A stretch of 10,658 bases of DNA, from assembly GCA_019420905.1 (NCBI GenBank), contig JAHZGH010000005.1, positions 1 to 10,658 of the forward strand, in the 5' to 3' direction. This DNA is from Succinivibrionaceae bacterium. Its GTDB lineage: Bacteria > Pseudomonadota > Gammaproteobacteria > Enterobacterales > Succinivibrionaceae. Positions 1 to 6,787 of this stretch are shown in pieces; position 1 is the first letter of the stretch; each line of letters opens with the position of its first letter. The notes under the pieces are model-generated. The model was not told where the DNA came from and did not search any database. It saw nothing but the letters and a program-made list of their open reading frames with translations. The position numbers and the translations under genes are program-made.

Positions 1-7
1 GATTATT

Positions 8-48
8 TAATAAATATTATTAAATTTAAAATTTAATAATATTTATTA
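8..48. repeat. 41-bp perfect all-AT palindrome
   Basis: Positions 8-27 and 29-48 are exact reverse complements around a single central A at 28. The 20-bp arms contain only A and T. This could extrude as a cruciform or fold as a weak RNA hairpin. With no G-C pairs it is a poor terminator on its own, although A/T runs flank the centre in both directions. It sits at the window edge, so its relation to an upstream gene cannot be seen. Confidence 0.8.
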
Positions 49-417
49 CTATATATTATAGATATATTACTGAATAATTATTATATTGAAAAATAACAAA
101 TTTACGAATTATTTACTTATAGAAAAGAAAAAAACAGAAGTAACAGCATTATTCCTATCAATACATACTTATATTTGGTTAGTTTTTCTTAAAAATATGA
201 AAATAATATTTATATTTTGAGTCTTATTTATGAAAGACATTGACTTAAATAGTCAGAATCAGAAATAGTAAGTAATACTTATAATAAGCTGGGCTGAGTA
301 GCAAATATGGTTAGGTAGGATATAAGTACATTTATTTCAAAATATTATGAGTATATGACAACAAAATATAATTATTCTGGCTATCAAATACGCCTGTTTA
401 AATAGCAGAATGAACCC

Positions 418-738
418 CGTTATATAGTTGTAGGAGAATCTCTTTCTTATTTTATCTATTCTACTATCTGAGATTGCGGAATTTTTAATTCTAAGCCTTT
501 TAAATCTGAAGGATGTTTTACATTATGCTTATTATTTGAAAATTCTTAAAAATATTTTCAGGGTAAACTAAAACACGTATGTTTTTTATTAGCAGATTAT
601 CTAAAAATAGATGTTTTTGCTCCTTATACATATTGTGATTATGAAGATATAGATGTGTTAATTACAGATAAGGATATCCCTGTTGTTTTTAAGGATTTAT
701 TTAGATCAAAAAATTGCCAGGTAGATATTGTTATTTAA
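418..738 (+). pseudogene. Remnant of a DeoR-family transcriptional regulator (effector-binding domain)
   Basis: Reading the frame whose codons start at 418 gives peptides that line up in order with the C-terminal sugar-phosphate sensor domain of DeoR-family repressors. First comes YIVVGESLSYFIYST, matching the usual VGPLAEEFL segment. A piece with DCGIF and EGCFT follows, then VCFLLADYLKIDVFAP, and finally the hallmark DIDVLITD, ending at a TAA at 736-738. The pieces stay in one frame but are broken by TGA at 469 and TAA at 547, and a TAG lies further upstream at 403. Three different stop codons argue against recoding and for decay by point mutation. No helix-turn-helix domain can be recognised in 1-417, although a full-length DeoR protein (about 250 residues) would have begun near position 1. 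It may once have controlled a neighbouring sugar-acid or carboxylate operon. The C-terminal part, 550-738, is the best supported. Confidence 0.62.
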
Positions 739-852
739 ATAATTATATTAAAACTTAATTGAGACATATTTTTGTTATTGCTTATTAATTTTATATTTAT
801 ATAAATAATCAATTAATATTTTTTATTATATTTATGATTTAAATTTATCGTC

Positions 853-895
853 ATATATTTTATAAAGGCTTCCTCATAAGCTCGATAAAATATAT
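853..895. repeat. Composite stem-loop with 11-bp AT outer stem and GCTT/AAGC inner stem
   Basis: Positions 853-863 and 885-895 are perfect reverse complements (11 bp). Inside lies a second small stem, GCTT at 868-871 against AAGC at 878-881, around a 6-nt loop. The two are separated by a small asymmetric internal loop (4 and 3 nt). It lies about 115 bp past the stop codon of the decayed regulator. It might be a relic terminator or a structured leader, but no clean U-tract follows on the + strand. Confidence 0.45.
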
Positions 896-1272
896 CTAAG
901 ATTATTGTTTAAATGATTACTAATCAAAGAGTCTTGTTATTCCTTCCGAAATATATAAATACTTTTATTTTTAGGTGTTTTTGTATACAGTGCATTTGCA
1001 TAAAATAATTTACTTCTTATTTAAGAAAATATGGGACGTATTGTAAAAATATTTGTTTAAATATATTCTCAATTGAAAATAAATCTTACCGTGAAAGAAA
1101 AATATTTATTAAAGAAAACACTAAATTTAAGGCCCCTGATTATTTCAATAATTAATTGATATTTAAAATAAATTTGTTATAAATAATTTATATTTATATA
1201 ACATAATTATAATCAAAATCTTGTTTTGAAAGATATCCAGTGACTTAAGATAACCTATATTGTTTATTAATT

Positions 1273-1305
1273 TATATGCATTTTGTATATATGCAAAAGC
1301 ATATA
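1273..1305. repeat. Imperfect inverted repeat upstream of the TRAP operon
   Basis: TATATGCATTTTG at 1273-1285 faces CAAAAGCATATA at 1294-1305. The arms are complementary except for one unpaired base, with an 8-nt spacer. Its position about 135-165 bp before the dctP start makes it a possible operator or a transcript structure. An A-run follows on the + strand, so it is not a + strand terminator. The role is inferred from position only. Confidence 0.35.
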
Positions 1306-1364
1306 AAAAATAATAAAAATAACATTCATTCGTGCGATAAATATCAAATTCTCAGTCATAAATG

Positions 1365-1384
1365 TTAATTAGACTTCTAACTAA
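1365..1384. promoter_or_regulatory. Candidate operator: 20-bp imperfect dyad before dctP
   Basis: TTAATTAGA at 1365-1373 and TCTAACTAA at 1376-1384 form 9-bp arms with one mismatch around a 2-bp centre. Length and symmetry suit a dimeric helix-turn-helix repressor. The dyad ends 54 bp before the dctP ATG, so it could overlap the promoter. In such AT-rich DNA a chance dyad is quite possible, and no regulator gene survives in the window to pair with it. Confidence 0.3.
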
Positions 1385-1425
1385 ATAACGGACAGAAGCG
1401 TTACGTTATATTTTATGTCGGACTT

Positions 1426-1431
1426 AAGGGG
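1426..1431 (+). promoter_or_regulatory. Shine-Dalgarno site fixing the dctP start at 1439
   Basis: AAGGGG lies 7 nt before the ATG at 1439. The in-frame ATG at 1415 lacks any purine-rich site upstream and would add eight residues in front of a textbook signal peptide. The downstream start is therefore preferred. Confidence 0.75.
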
Positions 1432-1438
1432 TAAATTT

Positions 1439-2431
1439 ATGAAAAGGTTTGCAATAACTTTATGTGCATTGGGTGTTGCCTTAGCTTGTGGTACTGTTTC
1501 TGCTGCTGATTATCCAGAAATGAAGATTCGAGCTGCCACAGCTAATATTGAAGCTTCTCATCATGGCATCTGCTTAAATAAGGTAAAAGAGATCCTTGAA
1601 AGGGAGTCTGGCGGAAAAATAACTATGGATATTTTTTACGGCGGATCTTTAGGTGATGAACAGGCTAATGTTAAGCAATTGCGAAGCAATGAAATTCAGA
1701 TGTCAACTCTTACTGGAAATAATTTAGTTGCTTTTGCTCCTTCTTCTGGTGTTTTTACTCTTCCTTATATTTTCCCGACAATGGAATCTGCCCGTAAGAT
1801 ATTTGATTCCGATGTTGTTGATGAAATCAATGACAAAATCGCAAAGGAAAGTGGTACCCGTCCATTACAGTGGCTAATTGGCGGATATCGCTATTTAACT
1901 AATTCAAAGCATCCTATCGAAAAGATGGAAGATATGCAGGGCCTTAAAATTCGTGTTTCTCCTTCAGAATTACAGCTAGCTACATATCGTTCATTTGGTA
2001 TTGAACCGCATCCTATGGCCTGGTCAGAAGTATTCAATGCATTACAGCAGGGGGTAATTGATGGTCAGGAAAATCCTTATACCGTTACTCGAGATATGAA
2101 ATTCTGGGAAGTTCAGAAATATTTAACAGAGGTCCATTGTACTTTGTGGATCGGACCTTTGTTAATCTCTGAAAGATGGTATCAAAAGCTTAATGATGAT
2201 ACTAAAGCATTATTAGCAAAGGCTGCAGAAGAGGCTGTTCATGCTGAATGGGATTGGTCTTTAGAGCAGGATGGTGTAGCTAAACAAGATTGTATTGACA
2301 ATGGTATGCAGATTTCTACTTTGCAGGATGAAGATAAGTGGGTTGAAGCTGCTAAATCTATTTGGCCTGAGTTTTACGATAAGGTCGGAGGCAAGGAGTT
2401 AGTAGATAAAGTAGTGGAAATAGTTAAATAA
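1439..2431 (+). CDS. dctP: TRAP transporter periplasmic solute-binding protein, DctP family
   Basis: This is the periplasmic receptor that captures a carboxylate and delivers it to the DctQM membrane complex. The product is 330 residues, normal for the family. Residues 1-23 form a signal peptide (basic MKR, hydrophobic core, VSA then ADYPE as likely cleavage site). The Cys in the leader does not sit in a lipobox, so the protein should be soluble in the periplasm. The conserved carboxylate-clamping arginine is visible in GLKIRVSPS (Arg172). The family signature follows around residues 195-213, with W-S-E-V-F and ALQQGVIDGQENP. The ligand cannot be read from the sequence. Adjacent CoA-activation and C3-oxidation genes suggest a short hydroxy- or keto-acid. 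It is the first gene of the operon and is separated from dctQ by a strong palindrome. The alternative start at 1415 is less likely for lack of a ribosome binding site. Confidence 0.93.
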   Translation: MKRFAITLCALGVALACGTVSAADYPEMKIRAATANIEASHHGICLNKVKEILERESGGKITMDIFYGGSLGDEQANVKQLRSNEIQMSTLTGNNLVAFAPSSGVFTLPYIFPTMESARKIFDSDVVDEINDKIAKESGTRPLQWLIGGYRYLTNSKHPIEKMEDMQGLKIRVSPSELQLATYRSFGIEPHPMAWSEVFNALQQGVIDGQENPYTVTRDMKFWEVQKYLTEVHCTLWIGPLLISERWYQKLNDDTKALLAKAAEEAVHAEWDWSLEQDGVAKQDCIDNGMQISTLQDEDKWVEAAKSIWPEFYDKVGGKELVDKVVEIVK

Positions 2432-2447
2432 GATCTGCAAAGGAATA

Positions 2448-2477
2448 AACAAACCAGTCTTATAAGACTGGTTTGTT
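2448..2477. repeat. Perfect 15+15-bp palindrome between dctP and dctQ
   Basis: Positions 2448-2462 and 2463-2477 are exact reverse complements with no spacer, giving a hairpin with the stem core ACCAGTC/GACTGGT. It begins 16 bp after the dctP stop codon and ends 48 bp before dctQ. The 3' side ends GGTTTGTT rather than in a clean T-run. An mRNA-stabilising hairpin or a leaky terminator is therefore more likely than a full stop. It would let the binding protein be made in excess over the membrane subunits, as is usual in binding-protein operons. Confidence 0.8.
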
Positions 2478-2525
2478 AAGCAGACAAACTTATTTAAATC
2501 TTATCTAAAGGAGATAAATATATTT

Positions 2526-3020
2526 ATGCCGCGTTGGATTAAGTTTTTTATTCATAATTTTGAAGAAATTATGAGTGGTTCCTGTTTAGGAATAATGATA
2601 GCTGCATTGCTTGTGCAAGCTGTGGTAAGAGCTGTTGCTGGAACTGCAGTAGCTTGGGCTGAGGAATTATCTAGATTTTGTTTTATCTGGGCAGTTTTTT
2701 TTGCTATGGCTTTGGCTTCTAAACGTTATGAGCATGTTTGCGTAACAATTCAATTTGCAAAGTTTAATCAAAAAATTCGTTTTGTTATCAGAATTATACG
2801 TGATTTGGTTTGGGTATTTTTTAATGTCTTTATTGCATATTCTTGCTGTAACGTTATAGCAGAAAGTATTGAATTTCCTGAGATTTCACAGACATTAAAT
2901 TTTCCTAAGTACTATGTTGAAGCAATTATTCCAGTAGCATTCCTATTAAGCAGCTATCGTATTTTGGAAATTTATTGGAAGCATTATAAAAACGGCACCC
3001 TTAAAGATCTGACTATTTAA
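2526..3020 (+). CDS. dctQ: TRAP transporter small permease, DctQ family
   Basis: This is the small membrane subunit that pairs with DctM in the inner membrane and helps dock the binding protein. The product has 164 residues and four predicted membrane helices, roughly 17-37, 50-65, 88-112 and 130-148, the usual DctQ layout. The family motif W-A-E-E-L-S-R is at residues 44-50, before helix 2, followed by K-R-Y-E-H (66-70) after it, the conserved His region. The ribosome binding site AAAGGAG (2507-2513) lies 12 nt before the ATG, longer than ideal, and no better in-frame start is visible. Weak initiation may add to the low membrane-subunit to receptor ratio. It is followed by dctM after 52 bp in the same direction. 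Confidence 0.9.
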   Translation: MPRWIKFFIHNFEEIMSGSCLGIMIAALLVQAVVRAVAGTAVAWAEELSRFCFIWAVFFAMALASKRYEHVCVTIQFAKFNQKIRFVIRIIRDLVWVFFNVFIAYSCCNVIAESIEFPEISQTLNFPKYYVEAIIPVAFLLSSYRILEIYWKHYKNGTLKDLTI

Positions 3021-3072
3021 ATAATAAATATATCTATATATAAACTGAATAAAGAAACATTAGGAGTTAAAA

Positions 3073-4365
3073 ATGTCGCCTATTGAAATACTCATGTTAT
3101 CAATGCTGGCTCTGTTTTTGTTGGGTATTCCTATTTTTATGGCATTAGCAATCAGTTCATGCATTACTTTGCTGTGTACTGACATTTTACCATTATCAAT
3201 TATACATAATTCGTTATTTGATGGCTTAAATATTTTCCCTCTGTTAGCAGTTCCAAGCTTTGTTGTTGCAGGAACGCTGATGGAATATGGAAATATTACC
3301 AATCAGATTATCTCTGTAGTTAAGCAGATTGTAGGGCGTTCCTTCGGCGGTTTAGGCATTTGTACTATTTTAGCTTGTACCTTCTTTGCGGCAATTGCAG
3401 GATCTGGTACAGCTACAACAGCTGCTATTGGTTCTATTCTCATCCCTTCTATGATGAAAAACTCTTATAAGCCTGAACATGCGGCAGCTATTACTGCAAG
3501 CGGCGGAACTATTGGCACTTTAATTCCGCCATCAAACTCTATGATCATGTTCGCTGTTTTGGGCAATGTTTCTGTAACTGGTTTATTTACTGCCGGCTTT
3601 ATTCCAGGATTTATTGTTGCGTTCTCTCTGTGCTTAACAACATATCTGATTTCTAAAAAGAATAATTATCATGGAGACGAAAACTTTAAATTTGACATGA
3701 AGGAGTTTTTAACTTCTTGCCGCAAAGGATTTTTCTCTCTGTTTACTCCTTTTATCGTATTAGGTTCTATATATCTTGGAATTGCAACTCCTGTAGAAGC
3801 TTCAATTATTGCTGTAGCCTATGCAATCTTCATTGGTGTATTTATCAACCGCTGTTTGACATTAGTTCATATTTGGAAAGCTTTGATGAGCGGTGTGATG
3901 GTCTGCGGAACAGTAGTTGTAATTGTGGCTACATCTACTTTGTTAGGAAAAATTTTAACTTTAGAAAACGCTCCTTTCAAACTTTCTGAGCTGATTATCT
4001 CTATATCTAATAATCCTATTGTCGTGTTATTACTGATTGTCGGCATGTTGTATATCTTAGGCATGTTTATGGAGACATTAGCTTTAATTATCATCTTAAC
4101 TCCTGTTCTTATGCCTACTACCAATGCTTTGGGCATCGATCCTATTCAGTTCGGCATCTTAATGGTGTTAGCTACTAATGTCGGCATGCTGACCCCTCCT
4201 TTAGGAGTTAACTTGTTTGTTTCCTCTAGGATTGCCAAAACAACAGTTGAAAAAGTATTTGTTGGTGTAATTCCTTTCTTAATAGCTTTAACTGTATGTG
4301 TTTTATTGATGACTTTCTTCCCAAGCATTTCTACATGTTTGCCAAGCTGGTTAGGTTATATATAA
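3073..4365 (+). CDS. dctM: TRAP transporter large permease, DctM family
   Basis: This is the main transport subunit, a sodium-coupled elevator-type carrier of the ion transporter superfamily that moves the carboxylate released by DctP into the cytoplasm. The product is 430 residues, the standard length, and hydrophobic along nearly its whole length. Conserved segments are in order: GSGTATTAAIG at 110-120, GTIGTLIPPSNS at 145-156, ATPVEA at 238-243, the GMFMET turn at 330-335, and GMLTPPLGVNLFV at 371-383. The two glycine/proline-rich hairpin regions (near 110-156 and 330-383) correspond to the repeated sodium- and substrate-binding sites known in this family. AGGAG sits 6 nt before the ATG. 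The gene is followed after 53 bp by the CoA-transferase gene with no terminator between them, which supports coupling of uptake and metabolism. Confidence 0.94.
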   Translation: MSPIEILMLSMLALFLLGIPIFMALAISSCITLLCTDILPLSIIHNSLFDGLNIFPLLAVPSFVVAGTLMEYGNITNQIISVVKQIVGRSFGGLGICTILACTFFAAIAGSGTATTAAIGSILIPSMMKNSYKPEHAAAITASGGTIGTLIPPSNSMIMFAVLGNVSVTGLFTAGFIPGFIVAFSLCLTTYLISKKNNYHGDENFKFDMKEFLTSCRKGFFSLFTPFIVLGSIYLGIATPVEASIIAVAYAIFIGVFINRCLTLVHIWKALMSGVMVCGTVVVIVATSTLLGKILTLENAPFKLSELIISISNNPIVVLLLIVGMLYILGMFMETLALIIILTPVLMPTTNALGIDPIQFGILMVLATNVGMLTPPLGVNLFVSSRIAKTTVEKVFVGVIPFLIALTVCVLLMTFFPSISTCLPSWLGYI

Positions 4366-4418
4366 ATTTTTGAAAGATTTTAAGTCAGAAAAATTAAATA
4401 TTTAGGACGAATTTAGGA

Positions 4419-5996
4419 ATGATTAAAGTTAAGGTTTTAAAGCCTGCAGAAGTAACTGCACAGATAAAGGATGGAATGACTGTCTGTCCGATTGCTATGA
4501 CGTTAGTTAGTGCAGCAGAATCTATTTTAAAAGACATTGAAAATACTTTTTTGCAGACAGGACATCCTTGTGATTTAACTGTGCTTCATTCGTGTGGTCA
4601 AGGTGATCGTAAAGATGGCTTATTACATTTGGCTCATGAACATTTAGTTAAAAGAATTATTGGTTCTCATTGGGGACTCATGCCAGGCTGGATGTCTCTT
4701 ATTGCCAATAATCAGGTTGAGGCTTACTGCATGCCTCAGGGGCAAATTGCTCAGTTATACCGCAGTATGGCATGCGGCTTACCAGGCAAATTATCTAAAG
4801 TAGGCTTAGGTACATTTGTTGATCCTCGTTATGAGGGAGGCAAAATGAATAGCCGTACTAAGCCTTTAGAGGATTTGATTGATGTAATGCAGGTGGAAGG
4901 CGAGGAATATTTATTTTATAAAAAAGTTCCTATTGATATTTGCATTATTCGCGGTACTGAATGCGATGAAATGGGTAATTTAACCACTGATGAAGAGGCT
5001 ATGAAGCTTGAGGTATTAGAAGGTGTCTTAGCTTGTAAGCGTTTTGGTGGAAAAGTTTTTGCTCAGGTAAAGCGGATTGTTCAAAATGGCACTTTAAATC
5101 CTAAGAGCGTTACTGTTCCTGGCGTATTTATTGATGGTGTAGTGGTTTGTGATAATCCTTTAGTTGATCATAGACAATCTTCATCTTGGTATTTCGATCC
5201 TTCTTATAGTGGACAATCTCGTGTAGTTGCTGAGTCTATAGAGCCTTTACCTTTGACTGTTCGAAAGGTAATTGGCAGACGCGCTCTTGAAGAGGTAAAG
5301 CCAGGAAATATCATAAATTTGGGTACAGGTATACCAAATGATGTGGTAGGCAATATTGCTAATGAAGAAAAAATCAATGAAGACATCATGATTACTGTGG
5401 AGTCAGGCATTTATGGTGGTGTTCAATCAGGCGGAATTGATTTTGGTGTTGGTAAAAATTTATATGCAATGATTACCCATGTCCATCAGATGGATTATTA
5501 CGATGGAGCTGGCGTAGACGTTACCTTTATGGGATTTGGCGAGCTTGATGGCGAAGGAAATGTTAATGCAACTAAGATGGGGCCTCGCTGCACAGGAGCC
5601 GGCGGATTTTTAGATATTACACAGAACGCAAAGAAGATTATTTTCTGTGGAACTTTTACTGCTTCTGGATGTGAGTTTTCCTTTGAAGATCATAAGCTGC
5701 ACATAAATAAAGAGGGCAAGATCCGCAAGATGGTCAAGCAGGTTGCCCAATATTCATTTAACGGCAAAATTGCTCGAGATAAGGGACAAGAGGTATGGAT
5801 TGTTACTGAAAGGGCTGTATTTAAGCTTGTTCCTGACGGCGTAATGCTTATGGAAATAGCTAAAGGTATCGATTTGCAAAAAGATGTTTTGGATTTAATG
5901 GATTTTAAGCCTATTCTATGCGAGGACCTTAAGGTCATCGATACGGATATCTACAATGAGGGATCGTTTGGCCTTAAGGAAAAAATTCTTAAGTAA
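4419..5996 (+). CDS. pct: Short-chain acyl-CoA:carboxylate CoA-transferase, propionate CoA-transferase (Pct) type
   Basis: This is a family I CoA-transferase that exchanges CoA between a donor thioester such as acetyl-CoA and a short carboxylate. The 525-residue chain fuses the alpha-like half (about 1-270) and beta-like half (about 290-525), as in Clostridium propionicum Pct and E. coli YdiF. Extensive similarity to Pct is evident, for example AHEHLVKRIIGSHW near the N-terminus, VGLGTFVDPR, and ITQNAKKIIFCGTFTASG towards the end. The oxyanion-loop motif GTGIP is at 302-306 and the catalytic glutamate is Glu328 in VESGIYGG, which forms the glutamyl-CoA intermediate in this family. AGGACGA precedes the ATG at suitable distance. 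Pct enzymes accept propionate, lactate, acrylate and 3-hydroxybutyrate among others, so specificity is open. In this operon it most plausibly activates the acid imported by DctPQM. An acetate or acetoacetate CoA-transferase role is the main alternative. Confidence 0.9.
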   Translation: MIKVKVLKPAEVTAQIKDGMTVCPIAMTLVSAAESILKDIENTFLQTGHPCDLTVLHSCGQGDRKDGLLHLAHEHLVKRIIGSHWGLMPGWMSLIANNQVEAYCMPQGQIAQLYRSMACGLPGKLSKVGLGTFVDPRYEGGKMNSRTKPLEDLIDVMQVEGEEYLFYKKVPIDICIIRGTECDEMGNLTTDEEAMKLEVLEGVLACKRFGGKVFAQVKRIVQNGTLNPKSVTVPGVFIDGVVVCDNPLVDHRQSSSWYFDPSYSGQSRVVAESIEPLPLTVRKVIGRRALEEVKPGNIINLGTGIPNDVVGNIANEEKINEDIMITVESGIYGGVQSGGIDFGVGKNLYAMITHVHQMDYYDGAGVDVTFMGFGELDGEGNVNATKMGPRCTGAGGFLDITQNAKKIIFCGTFTASGCEFSFEDHKLHINKEGKIRKMVKQVAQYSFNGKIARDKGQEVWIVTERAVFKLVPDGVMLMEIAKGIDLQKDVLDLMDFKPILCEDLKVIDTDIYNEGSFGLKEKILK

Positions 5997-6010
5997 ACGA
6001 GGACTTTATT

Positions 6011-6754
6011 ATGAACTTACAAGGCAAGGTTGCAATTGTTACTGGTGGCAGTAGTGGTATCGGACAGGGGGTAGCTTTAAAGCTAGCTCATGATGGTGCG
6101 TCAGTAGTTATTTTTGATAGTGCGCCTTGCAATACAACCATTGATCTTATCAGCAATATCGGCAAAGAAGCTCGTTATATTCAACTAGATGTTTCAAATG
6201 CTGATGCTGTAGGCAAATGTTTTAACGAGGTGATTGAACAGCAAAATAAATTAGACATTCTAGTAAATTGTGCCGGCATAAATAATGATGCCATGCTTCA
6301 TAAGATGACTTTTGAGCAATGGCAAAAAGTTATAGATGTTGATTTAAGCGGTACTTTTTACTGTACGCAAAAAGCTGTGCAGCATATGAGGCCAAGAAAC
6401 TACGGACGAATTATAAATATTTCCTCTGGAAGTTGGTTAGGCAATATAGGCCAGGCAAATTATGCTGCAGCTAAAGCAGGCGTTGTTGGGTTGTCTAAGA
6501 CTGTGGCAAGAGAAAATGCAAGACGAGGAATAACTTGCAATGTAATTTGTCCAGGCTTTATTACAACTCCGATGACATTGAAGTTAAAAGAAATTAAAGA
6601 TGGCAAGCCATGGGAAAGCATGGAGGCTCGTATTCCAATGGGATATGCAGGCCAGCCTAGCGATGTCGCTAATTTAGTTGCTTTCTTAGCTTCCGATGAA
6701 GCTTCCTACATTACAGGAGAAGTAATTAATGTAGGTGGCGGCATGATTGTTTAA
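6011..6754 (+). CDS. Short-chain dehydrogenase/reductase, FabG/PhaB-like, probably NAD-dependent 3-hydroxyacyl-CoA dehydrogenase
   Basis: This is a classical SDR of 247 residues. It shows the cofactor motif TGGSSGIG (11-18), NCAG (86-89, normally NNAG), serines 138/139, and Tyr151 with Lys155 in YAAAK. PGFITTPM is at 181-188 and the C-terminal GEVINVGGG is typical of 3-oxoacyl reductases. Asp36 ends the second beta strand, which usually means NAD(H) rather than NADP(H). That favours oxidation over biosynthetic reduction. The QANYAAAK context resembles FabG and PhaB, acting on thioesters, more than free-acid 3-hydroxybutyrate dehydrogenases, so (R)-3-hydroxyacyl-CoA is the likely substrate. 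The tetrad Asn is replaced by Asp111 (VDLSG), a variation seen in other SDRs. It starts 14 bp after the CoA-transferase with GAGGA upstream, so the two are probably translated together. A true FabG role in lipid synthesis is less likely in this setting. Confidence 0.85.
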   Translation: MNLQGKVAIVTGGSSGIGQGVALKLAHDGASVVIFDSAPCNTTIDLISNIGKEARYIQLDVSNADAVGKCFNEVIEQQNKLDILVNCAGINNDAMLHKMTFEQWQKVIDVDLSGTFYCTQKAVQHMRPRNYGRIINISSGSWLGNIGQANYAAAKAGVVGLSKTVARENARRGITCNVICPGFITTPMTLKLKEIKDGKPWESMEARIPMGYAGQPSDVANLVAFLASDEASYITGEVINVGGGMIV

Positions 6755-6787
6755 ATATTTAAGTAAATCTTAAACCGAGGTAAAAAT

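Larger units (their letters stand above)
739..1414. other. AT-rich intergenic region without a recognisable gene
   Basis: I see no open frame of useful length on either strand and no recognisable RNA gene. Composition is even more AT-rich than the flanking genes. The stretch contains a composite stem-loop (853-895) and two inverted repeats (1273-1305 and 1365-1384). It presumably also carries the promoter of the TRAP operon, which I could not place with confidence because A/T-rich hexamers are everywhere. Confidence 0.6.

Noticed and set aside
1..417. Possible N-terminal helix-turn-helix part of the decayed DeoR regulator
   Set aside because: Frame 1 shows short open pieces such as QIYELF near 90-120, but no convincing DeoR helix-turn-helix signature. 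Many stops intervene, so it was not included in the pseudogene span.
1174..1202. Promoter-like TTGTTA, 17-bp spacer, TATAAC upstream of dctP
   Set aside because: The hexamers are fair, but the surrounding sequence is so AT-rich that similar pairs occur often. It would also need a leader of over 200 nt.
1415..1438. N-terminal extension of DctP from the ATG at 1415
   Set aside because: No ribosome binding site precedes it. The ATG at 1439 has AAGGGG at 7 nt and begins a normal signal peptide.
1..1438. CRISPR array, tRNA gene or insertion sequence in the gene-free region
   Set aside because: No regularly spaced direct repeats, no tRNA-like conserved arms and no transposase fragments or terminal repeats were seen.
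6758..6774. Small hairpin TTTAAG/CTTAAA between the SDR and hbd genes
   Set aside because: A six-pair, almost all A-T stem is expected by chance in this composition. It has no T-run, and the genes are clearly in one operon.
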